Assembly: GCA_003577165.1 (NCBI GenBank)
Contig: QEUM01000012.1
Location: forward strand, 1-64,000
Source: Armatimonadota bacterium
Lineage (GTDB): Bacteria; Armatimonadota; Fimbriimonadia; Fimbriimonadales; ATM1
Length of the DNA stretch: 64,000 nucleotides
Direction of reading: 5' to 3'
Below are positions 32,777 through 39,538 of this stretch, in pieces. The first letter of the stretch is position 1. Each line of letters begins with the position of its first letter. Made by a program: the position numbers and the translations under genes. The notes below the pieces were generated by a model, which saw nothing but the letters and a program-made list of their open reading frames with translations, was not told the origin of the DNA and ran no database searches.

Positions 32777-34016
32777 AGTCTACAACTGGCACATCGGTCG
32801 AGAGACGGACTACAGGTACGAGGAAGCACACCCGGATCGCCAACTCGTCGCAATCTTCAATACGAACCGCTGCCTCGCCTGCCAAACGTGCACCATGGCG
32901 TGCAAATCAACCTGGACGTTCAGCCCCGGCCAGGAGAACATGTGGTGGAACAACGTCGAGACGAAACCGTACGGCGGCTATCCGCGCGGTTGGGACGTTC
33001 GTACGCTTGAACTCATCGAGAAGGCGAATCCAGGCGGCCAGAATTGGAAGACGAACCAGAAAGGCGATCGTGCGCCTTACGGCGTCTTCGACGGGAAGAC
33101 GATCTTCGAACTGGCCCCTATCGAGAGGTTTGCGCTCGGATATGAGCCGGAAGATGAAGACTGGGAAACTCCGAACGTCTATGAAGACACTCCTCGCGCG
33201 GGCCTCGGACGACGCGGTGAATATGAGAAGGGCGGGGAATTTGGAAAGCACCCGACTTGGTTCTTCTATCTCGCCAGAGTGTGCAATCACTGCACGTATC
33301 CGGCGTGCGTGGCCGCGTGTCCGCGACAGGCGCCTTACAAGCGCAAAGAGGACGGCATCGTCCTCATCAATCAAGAGCGCTGCTGGGGGTACAAGCAGTG
33401 CGTTCAGGCCTGCCCGTACAAGAAGGCGATCTACCGCCCCGACACGCGCACGAGCGAGAAGTGCATCGGCTGCTACCCGCGCGTGGAGGGCACCGACCCA
33501 GCGACGAAAGGCCAGCCCATGGAAGCACGCTGCATGGGCGCATGCATCGGGAAGATTCGCCTTCAAGGCCTTGTCAGCATCGACAAAGACGGCCAGTGGA
33601 CGAAGGACCCCGAACACCCCATCTACACGTTGGTTCACGAGGAGAAAGTCGCGCTTCCGATCTATCCGCAATTCGGGACCGAGCCCAACGTGTACTACAT
33701 TCCGCCTCGCTGGGTCCCGAGGCCGTACTTGCGGCAGATGTTCGGCCCGGGCGTGGACGAAGCGATCGAGCGCTACACGAATCCATCCCGGAAACTTTTG
33801 GCGATCCTCCAACTCTTCCGCGCGACGCAAACGATGATCTTCAAATACGAGATCATCGAAGGCAAGAAGATCCGCGACGTGACGACCAACGGCAAGAAGC
33901 GTGAGATCTTCAACGACACAGTGATCGGATACGACAAGAGCGGCAAAGAGGTCACTCGGATTTCGGTTGATGAGAAGATTCACGTTCGGCCGGCCAAGTA
34001 CAGGAACTCGGTGTAA
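32769..34016 (+). CDS. NxrB/NarH-like iron-sulphur beta subunit
   Basis: 415 aa from ATG 32769, no signal peptide; it should be exported as a passenger of the Tat-directed alpha subunit. Four cluster motifs are visible. Cluster 1 has C35, C38, C41 and C45 (RCLACQTCTMACKSTW). Next come CNHCTYPACVAACPRQ, then CWGYKQCVQACPYKKA with an aromatic in place of one Cys as in NarH's [3Fe-4S] site, then KCIGCYPRVEG with CMGACIGKIR. Stretches such as MWWNNVETKPYGGYP, CNHCTYP and FGPGVDEAIERY match NxrB of Nitrospira as I remember it. As I recall, Nitrospira has Asp where this protein has C45. It transfers electrons from alpha to the haem gamma subunit. Confidence 0.9.
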   Translation: MPKVYNWHIGRETDYRYEEAHPDRQLVAIFNTNRCLACQTCTMACKSTWTFSPGQENMWWNNVETKPYGGYPRGWDVRTLELIEKANPGGQNWKTNQKGDRAPYGVFDGKTIFELAPIERFALGYEPEDEDWETPNVYEDTPRAGLGRRGEYEKGGEFGKHPTWFFYLARVCNHCTYPACVAACPRQAPYKRKEDGIVLINQERCWGYKQCVQACPYKKAIYRPDTRTSEKCIGCYPRVEGTDPATKGQPMEARCMGACIGKIRLQGLVSIDKDGQWTKDPEHPIYTLVHEEKVALPIYPQFGTEPNVYYIPPRWVPRPYLRQMFGPGVDEAIERYTNPSRKLLAILQLFRATQTMIFKYEIIEGKKIRDVTTNGKKREIFNDTVIGYDKSGKEVTRISVDEKIHVRPAKYRNSV

Positions 34017-34040
34017 GCGCAAGCTCAAGTGGAGAACGAG

Positions 34041-34760
34041 ATGTTGACGGAAGTGAACGCGGCAACGGCAGACGGCGCGATGTGGCGCGCGTCGGCCTAC
34101 CGGCTCTTAGGGTTGCTCTTCTCTTATCCAACGGACTCGGTTGCAAGCCGCACATTCGCGCTCGCGCGTGCATTCGAGACAAGTGGAGTGCGCGACATTC
34201 AATTGAGCGGCTACCCGTCGCTTCGCGCGCTCACAGAAGCCTGCCTGGATTATCCTACCGAGTCGCTTGAGCGGGCCTACGTCTCCGCATTCACCCACAT
34301 CTGTGCGGCCGACTGCAATCCGACCGAAACGTCGTACACGTCCAAGCACATCTTCCAAGTGACGAATGAACTCGCCGACCTCGACGCGTACTATCGCGCG
34401 TTTGGAGTCGAAGTGGGCGGCGAGAGAACGGACCACATCTCGGTGGAGATGGAGTTCATGGCCTACCTTTGTGTGCGTGAAGCCAACGCCCTCACGGAGG
34501 GCGACACAGAGAAGGCGGCCGTGGATTCCAAGGCGCAGAAGGTGTTCCTTGAGCGCCACCTCGGAAGGTGGGTTCACGAGTTCTCCTATCTGCTGCAGCG
34601 AAAGCAGCCCGCAGGCCCGCTGGCTGAGGCCGCCGACTTGCTCCCGAAATTGGTGTCGGCGGACGAAGTGAGACTGGACGCAAAGCCGCACCGAAACTTG
34701 ATCGATGCCATCGAAAGCCTCGAATGCGAGGGCGATGACGAGAACGGAGAAAACGAATGA
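34041..34760 (+). CDS. TorD/NarJ-like chaperone (delta subunit)
   Basis: 239 aa from ATG 34041, chosen because GGAG lies 6 bases upstream; a GTG at 34029 would add four residues. It is cytosolic and all-helical: MWRASAYRLLGLLFSYPTDS at the N-terminus, ERAYVSAFTH in the middle, then the family motif region DHISVEMEFMAYLCVREANA and RWVHEFSYLLQRKQ. These proteins bind the twin-arginine peptide and help insert the molybdenum cofactor before export. Its place between beta and gamma is standard for type II enzymes. The end overlaps the gamma start by ATGA. Confidence 0.85.
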   Translation: MLTEVNAATADGAMWRASAYRLLGLLFSYPTDSVASRTFALARAFETSGVRDIQLSGYPSLRALTEACLDYPTESLERAYVSAFTHICAADCNPTETSYTSKHIFQVTNELADLDAYYRAFGVEVGGERTDHISVEMEFMAYLCVREANALTEGDTEKAAVDSKAQKVFLERHLGRWVHEFSYLLQRKQPAGPLAEAADLLPKLVSADEVRLDAKPHRNLIDAIESLECEGDDENGENE

Positions 34761-35623
34761 GCGAAAACGAAAGGGTCGAAGGGCGCAAGTACTCCCTCGT
34801 GTTTTTCGGATGCGTGGTGGCGGCGCTCGCGCTCACCGCATTCCAAATAGCGCTGTCCGCGCCGCAAACGCGAATAAGAGTGACGAAGGTGACGGACTCC
34901 TTCCCACGTTCGCCGATCGATCCGGCGTGGGAAAAGGCCGCCTCAATTCTGCTTCCCGTGTCGAGCCCGGTGGAAAAGCAGACCCGCGAAGTTCGCCTCT
35001 TCGCGATGAGCGACGGAGCAAAACTCTATCTGCTCGCCCGATGGGCGGACACCACCCCCGACCAAACGATCGAATTGCCGAACCTCTTGGCGCCCCAAGG
35101 GGTGCTCTACCGCGACGAATTGGAGATTTGGGTCGCGCCCAACGCGAAGACGGAAGCCTACGCGGGTGCGGTCGAGGGTTCGAAGTTGCTCGGCTCGTGG
35201 ATATGGAAATCGCAGTGGCAACAGAACGCGAACGTCAAAGTCGCCGAAGAGGTCGCCCACGCGTACCCCAAGGAGTTCGTGGATATGTATCCGAACACCG
35301 ATGAAGCCGTCTTCTTCCCAGCGCGAGCCCTTGAGAACACGAACGCGATCACAGCGCACAAATCCGGCGGCGAATGGCGCGTTCCCGGGGGGACAGACGG
35401 ATACTTCCGCGTACTGGAGAGCGGCCTGTTCGCAGAAGGCGTGTGGGGATCGGAGATGTGGCACGTCATGTTCACGATTCCGCTTCGCGGGTCGGCTTTT
35501 GGAACTCCCTTTGACCTTCGCGAGGGAATCAGCCTCGTTGCCACGGTTGTAGACGGCGGACGCACGGAGCGGAAGGGCCTAAGGTCAGTCTCTTCGCCTG
35601 TGCGACTGATGTTTGACGAGTAA
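34757..35623 (+). CDS. Haem-b-binding gamma subunit (EbdC/DdhC/NxrC-like)
   Basis: 288 aa from ATG 34757. A single N-terminal hydrophobic helix (YSLVFFGCVVAALALTAFQI) is a signal or membrane anchor. The rest is the beta-sandwich fold of ethylbenzene-dehydrogenase gamma subunits: AWEKAASILLPVSSP, REVRLFAMSDGAKLYLLARW, ELEIWVAPNAKTEA, and GSEMWHVMFTIPLRG. The family binds one haem b through Met and Lys or His; candidates lie in these segments, but I cannot assign them surely. It accepts electrons from beta and passes them to a periplasmic cytochrome or the membrane. Presence of gamma makes the enzyme a complete alpha-beta-gamma complex outside the membrane. Confidence 0.8.
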   Translation: MSENERVEGRKYSLVFFGCVVAALALTAFQIALSAPQTRIRVTKVTDSFPRSPIDPAWEKAASILLPVSSPVEKQTREVRLFAMSDGAKLYLLARWADTTPDQTIELPNLLAPQGVLYRDELEIWVAPNAKTEAYAGAVEGSKLLGSWIWKSQWQQNANVKVAEEVAHAYPKEFVDMYPNTDEAVFFPARALENTNAITAHKSGGEWRVPGGTDGYFRVLESGLFAEGVWGSEMWHVMFTIPLRGSAFGTPFDLREGISLVATVVDGGRTERKGLRSVSSPVRLMFDE

Positions 35624-35655
35624 GTCGGATCGAACCGAGAAGAGCAGGAAACGAA

Positions 35656-36633
35656 ATGATAGAAAAGGTTTGGCAGAAGCGGCTGGTATGGACCCTGGTC
35701 GGAGCCGGGCTGATCGACGCGGGCCTCAATCGGGCGATTCCCGCATGGCAAATCTCGCGGATGCACGCCTACGATGGCGCCGCGAAGACCACGCTCAGCA
35801 CGGGCGCGTCGCTCTTCGTTGCGAACTTGGTGCTCACCCTTTGCGTTGCGACTGCCGTGATGGTCGCCGTTTGCAGTTATCAGCGAAGCAAGACGTTCAG
35901 CGCCGTGCTGATTCTGTTTTCGGCCCTCACCTTGGGCGACGCTATGGTGCCCGACGCTTTGACGGGTTGGGTCTCGTTGAGCGCGATGGCCGCGCTATGC
36001 GCGGGCGTGGGCGCGTTCGTGTTTCTCTGGCAGTCTGGGCGTGGATTCTGGAGGTCGTTTGCGGCCTTCTCTGCAGCAGGCACTGTGGTCTCCGGCAGAC
36101 TCTACGCCGTGTTGTCCGACCCCGGCGTGATGCAGGGCCCGTGGGTTGACACGAGTCGGCTGATGCTCATCGACATCGCCGACACTCTCGCCGTGATCGC
36201 CGCCATCGCCGTGTTCTTCGGGTGGGGGCTTCCAGTCACGCGCATTCATCGAGCCGCCGCCTCCATCGCCGTCGTTGTGACCATCGTTCTCTCGCTTCTT
36301 GCGAGCGCCATGGGCTATGGATACGCTGCTGCGGTCCTCGCCACTCAGGGCATTCAGATGAACTACTCCTGGGTCGTGTACGCGTTCGCAACCTTCCTTT
36401 TCGCAACGACGATCGTCAATCGAATTCTGAGATCCGAGGATGACCGCCTGCAGCAGGCTCTGCTGCTGCTCCTCGTGGCAGGCGTTGTGCCCGTCGCCGC
36501 GAGTCAAAACCTCGCAGCAGTCATTGCCCTGGGCCTCCTCAACCGCGCTCTCACCTGGGACGCAGAGCAGGCTGCCGAAAAAAGGGAGGAGTCCGCGGAG
36601 CTGCACCCGGCTCCCCCGATTCCGGCAGGGTGA
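35656..36633 (+). CDS. Polytopic membrane protein at the end of the NXR-like operon
   Basis: 325 aa from ATG 35656, 32 bp after gamma. It has about eight to nine helices (LVWTLVGAGLIDAGLN, LFVANLVLTLCVATAVMVAV, VSLSAMAALCAGVGAFVFLW, IAVVVTIVLSLLASAMGYGY, LLLLLVAGVVPVAASQNLAA). There are few histidines in the helices, so a NarI-type dihaem cytochrome is unlikely. It could be a nitrite/nitrate channel, a membrane anchor or a quinone-interacting protein; the sequence does not decide. Co-transcription with the enzyme is likely because no terminator separates them. Confidence 0.7.
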   Translation: MIEKVWQKRLVWTLVGAGLIDAGLNRAIPAWQISRMHAYDGAAKTTLSTGASLFVANLVLTLCVATAVMVAVCSYQRSKTFSAVLILFSALTLGDAMVPDALTGWVSLSAMAALCAGVGAFVFLWQSGRGFWRSFAAFSAAGTVVSGRLYAVLSDPGVMQGPWVDTSRLMLIDIADTLAVIAAIAVFFGWGLPVTRIHRAAASIAVVVTIVLSLLASAMGYGYAAAVLATQGIQMNYSWVVYAFATFLFATTIVNRILRSEDDRLQQALLLLLVAGVVPVAASQNLAAVIALGLLNRALTWDAEQAAEKREESAELHPAPPIPAG

Positions 36634-36661
36634 GTCCGGGCTCCGTAGAGCCTGGACTCAC
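36630..36661. terminator. Shared hairpin between convergent genes
   Basis: GTGAGTCC-GGGCTC-CGTA-GAGCCT-GGACTCAC is a stem of about 14 bp that overlaps the stop codon of the NXR-operon membrane protein. It lies just before the end of the convergent oxidoreductase gene. It has no strong T-run on either strand but is well placed as a two-way terminator. Confidence 0.6.
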
Positions 36662-36672
36662 CGAGCGCGGTC

Positions 36673-37671
36673 CTATACCTTCGTGACTTTCGCGACCTGC
36701 CCCGTCTTCGCGGACTCGTAGATCGCGTCCATCAGCAGGCTCTGGAGAAGCCCGTGTCGCGGAGACGTCTTCGGCTCCTCCTCGCCGAGGATGGAGCGAA
36801 TGAAGTTCCGGTCCGGATTCGACGGTTCGCCGAGGCCGTAGTCGTCGGGTTCGTGGGATCCGCGCTTCTGAATGCGAATCCAGCCCCCACCCCAACCGTC
36901 GATCGCAACGTGTCCGTCTTCGAAGCAGAAGTCCAGGCCGCTGCCATCGACCGCGCAGTTGCCGCAGATCATCACGTTCGCGAGGGCCCCCGACCGGAAG
37001 CGAACGGTCACCACGCCGTTGATGTCGACGTCAGTGCCGCTGTTGTCCGCGATCGCAAACACGGACTCCGGCTCCTCGTCCACGGCCCAAACGAGGCTGT
37101 TGAAGAGGTGAGCTCCGCTGTCATACATCTGCCCCCCACCCGATAGCCCAGGATCCTGCCTCCACGTCCCCATGGTGAGGTTCTTCCAATCCTGAGACAG
37201 CCATCCCGATGCGGCCTGGAGCGGGCCCAACTCATGTTCCGCGATGATGTGGCGGAGCCGGGCAAGCGCGGGCGTGCAGGGCGTGTTGTAACCGATGCAG
37301 ACGATGCGGCTCTTCTCCTCAGCGCGGCGCATGATCTCTCTGGCGTGCTCCGAGTTCGTCACCATCGGCTTCTCCACCAGCACGTGACAGCCAGCTTCGA
37401 GAGCCAGGCTAATGTGCTCGAAGTGAAGCGTATGCGGAGTGCTGATGACGACGGCCGTCGGCCTCTTCTGTTCGATCATCTGTTTCATGTCCGAAAACGC
37501 GGTCGGCTTGTGAGGCGACTCGGCGAACCATCGGTCGGCGAACTGCTGCGCGCGATTCGGCACGATGTCCTGAACCCCGACGACTTCGCATTCCGGAATC
37601 TCGTTCAGCCTGCGCGCGTGAACTCCCGCAAATCCACCCGCGCCAATAAGAGCGACAGAAACGTCTGCCAT
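36673..37671 (-). CDS. Gfo/Idh/MocA family oxidoreductase
   Basis: 332 aa from ATG 37669-37671. The Rossmann motif is VALIGAGGFAGVHARRLNEI. The family signature EKPMVTNSEHAREIMRRAEE carries the conserved Lys of the EKP motif. The C-terminal domain has GGGQMYDSGAHLFNSLVWAV, with the catalytic-type His in SGAH. Members oxidise or reduce sugars and cyclitols with NAD(P)H; the substrate is unknown. The gene converges with the NXR-like operon and lies 37 bp after the acyltransferase gene on the same strand, so the two may work on the same surface glycan. Confidence 0.85.
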   Translation of the reverse strand: MADVSVALIGAGGFAGVHARRLNEIPECEVVGVQDIVPNRAQQFADRWFAESPHKPTAFSDMKQMIEQKRPTAVVISTPHTLHFEHISLALEAGCHVLVEKPMVTNSEHAREIMRRAEEKSRIVCIGYNTPCTPALARLRHIIAEHELGPLQAASGWLSQDWKNLTMGTWRQDPGLSGGGQMYDSGAHLFNSLVWAVDEEPESVFAIADNSGTDVDINGVVTVRFRSGALANVMICGNCAVDGSGLDFCFEDGHVAIDGWGGGWIRIQKRGSHEPDDYGLGEPSNPDRNFIRSILGEEEPKTSPRHGLLQSLLMDAIYESAKTGQVAKVTKV

Positions 37672-37708
37672 GGGACTTACTTCGGCGCTGCCGACGCGAC
37701 TCCTCGCG

Positions 37709-38836
37709 TCAGCGCCCAAACAAAAGGCGATGAACTCGCAGTTTTGACGTCGCCGCCACGAAGGCGATGCTGAGAGCGCAAAGGAACACGAACAGCCACA
37801 GCGCCGCTCCCGGCAGCGAATCGAAGATGCCGCCCACCGTCGGTCCCCCGAGAAACCGGAGAATGAGCGGGTGGACCAGAAAGACCCCCAGCGACTCCGC
37901 GCCGAAGAGAAGGACGACGCCGACTGCCGGTCCACCCCCCAAAGAGGACCAGCGAGCGTACATGAGAAGAAGCGAGAGCCCCGTCGCATTCACCATGAGC
38001 GAGAGATCGCGCACCGAGTTGTTGTAGTACCACGGCAACGGCGAAGATCCGTCCCACTCTACGAGCGTCAGGTCCATCAATAGGTAGACGCCGATTCCCG
38101 CAATCGCGAAGAGCCAGGCGACCCCAAGGTACCAACCGTTATCGTCCTGTTTCAGTGACCTGTTCAATCCGCACCACACTCCGACGCAGATTGGAAGCAG
38201 GTACCAGATCACGCTCGTTCCCGTGTAAGGAACGAACGCCTCGAAAACGCCCCTCCAATTCGCATTCGCGAGATAGAAGGCCAACTGTGCGATTAGAGCG
38301 ACACCGATGAGCAGAGCCCAGTTCGCGCGGAATCTCCTCACCATCCACACGAACACCGGCAGCAGCACCGTCATCTGAAGAAGGATCGAAAGAAAGTAAA
38401 GATGGTACGACGCTTTGCCCCAAATGAACACGTTGATCCAGCCGTTCAGCGAAGAAAGAGGCGTCGGGACGGAGACACCCCCCACGTCGGTCGTTTCGTT
38501 TCCGATATACGCGCGCACGAGGCAGTAGATCAGCGACCAAAGCAGATACGGATACAGCGAGCCCATCACCCGCTTCGAATAGAACGCCCGAAGGTCTCCA
38601 CTCGTCGCAAGGCTGCGAGCCAGCAACAGAGCGGACAGAAACAGGAATGACGGCACCGCAAAGTGCGTCAAACGGTTCAGTACCTGATACGTCCACCACT
38701 CCGCAGTTCCGGAGTCTGCGAATCTGCGAGTGGAGAAGCCGAGGACGTGATGTGCGACGACTGCGAAGATCGCGACCCCCTTGAACGCGTCGTATGCGAT
38801 CTCTCTCTTCGAACTCGCCCCTGCTTCGCTCGCCAA
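37709..38836 (-). CDS. Membrane acyltransferase (Acyltransferase_3 family)
   Basis: 375 aa from a TTG start, with about ten hydrophobic helices. The N-terminus has the family pattern IAYDAFKGVAIFAVVAHHVL, including the conserved His of helix 1. Further signatures are HFAVPSFLFLSALLLARSLA with a following Lys/Arg turn (FYSKRVMGSLYPYLLWSLIY). These enzymes move acyl groups (often acetyl) onto exported sugars or lipids in the inner membrane. It lies upstream of a Gfo/Idh-type oxidoreductase on the same strand. The true target cannot be read. Confidence 0.8.
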   Translation of the reverse strand: MASEAGASSKREIAYDAFKGVAIFAVVAHHVLGFSTRRFADSGTAEWWTYQVLNRLTHFAVPSFLFLSALLLARSLATSGDLRAFYSKRVMGSLYPYLLWSLIYCLVRAYIGNETTDVGGVSVPTPLSSLNGWINVFIWGKASYHLYFLSILLQMTVLLPVFVWMVRRFRANWALLIGVALIAQLAFYLANANWRGVFEAFVPYTGTSVIWYLLPICVGVWCGLNRSLKQDDNGWYLGVAWLFAIAGIGVYLLMDLTLVEWDGSSPLPWYYNNSVRDLSLMVNATGLSLLLMYARWSSLGGGPAVGVVLLFGAESLGVFLVHPLILRFLGGPTVGGIFDSLPGAALWLFVFLCALSIAFVAATSKLRVHRLLFGR

Positions 38837-38874
38837 CTCAAGGTTTGGACGATTGCGAGGCGACTTATGTGGCG

Positions 38875-39498
38875 CTATGTCGTCCCGAAGAGCCTGTCGC
38901 CGAAGTCACCGAGGCCGGGCCGAATGAACCGCTTCTCGTCCAGCCCTCTGTCGAGTGCGGCGGTGAAGATCTCCACTTCCGGAAAATCGCGCAGCACGCG
39001 CTCCACTCCCTCCGGAGCGGCGACCGCGCACAGCATCTGCATTCTCTCTGCGCCTGAATCTCGCAGAAGGCGAAGCGCGTAGCAGGCAGTCCCCCCCGTA
39101 GCGAGCATCGGGTCCAACAGCATCGTGACCCGCGAATGAAGGTCGGGGAGTTTGCTGTAGTATCCCCTCGGCTCCGCGGTCTGCTCGTCTCTCTCCAATC
39201 CGATGGTGCCGACGGTTACGTCCGGAAACATCCTCGCAATCGCGTCGAGCATCCCCAGTCCGGCGCGAAGCACGGCCACCGCCGAGATCCCGACCGCGAT
39301 CCGCTCACCCGACGTCTCCTCGAGCGGCGTGCGAACCGTGATGTCCTGTGTGGGAAGCGACCGGCTCGCCTCGAGCGCAAGCACTCCGGCGAGTTGCTCC
39401 GCCAGCGCCCGAAAGTCGTACGGCTCTGTCTCCTGATTCCGCAGCCGAGTGAGAAGGTGACGGGCAACCGGATGATCCACTACCGTCAGAGGCATCAC
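38875..39498 (-). CDS. upp: Uracil phosphoribosyltransferase
   Basis: 207 aa, the usual family length; a GTG at 39496-39498 or the ATG one codon later may start it. It makes UMP from uracil and PRPP in pyrimidine salvage. The PRPP-binding loop is LLDPMLATGGTACYALRLLR. The uracil-binding tail is RGLDEKRFIRPGLGDFGDRL. The N-terminal helix HPVARHLLTRLRNQETEPYD is typical. The gene is divergent from polA with only 40 bp between their starts. Confidence 0.95.
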   Translation of the reverse strand: MMPLTVVDHPVARHLLTRLRNQETEPYDFRALAEQLAGVLALEASRSLPTQDITVRTPLEETSGERIAVGISAVAVLRAGLGMLDAIARMFPDVTVGTIGLERDEQTAEPRGYYSKLPDLHSRVTMLLDPMLATGGTACYALRLLRDSGAERMQMLCAVAAPEGVERVLRDFPEVEIFTAALDRGLDEKRFIRPGLGDFGDRLFGTT

Positions 39499-39538
39499 GC
39501 GAGGTTACCTTTCGGCCCGCAGGTAACATCCGATCGCC

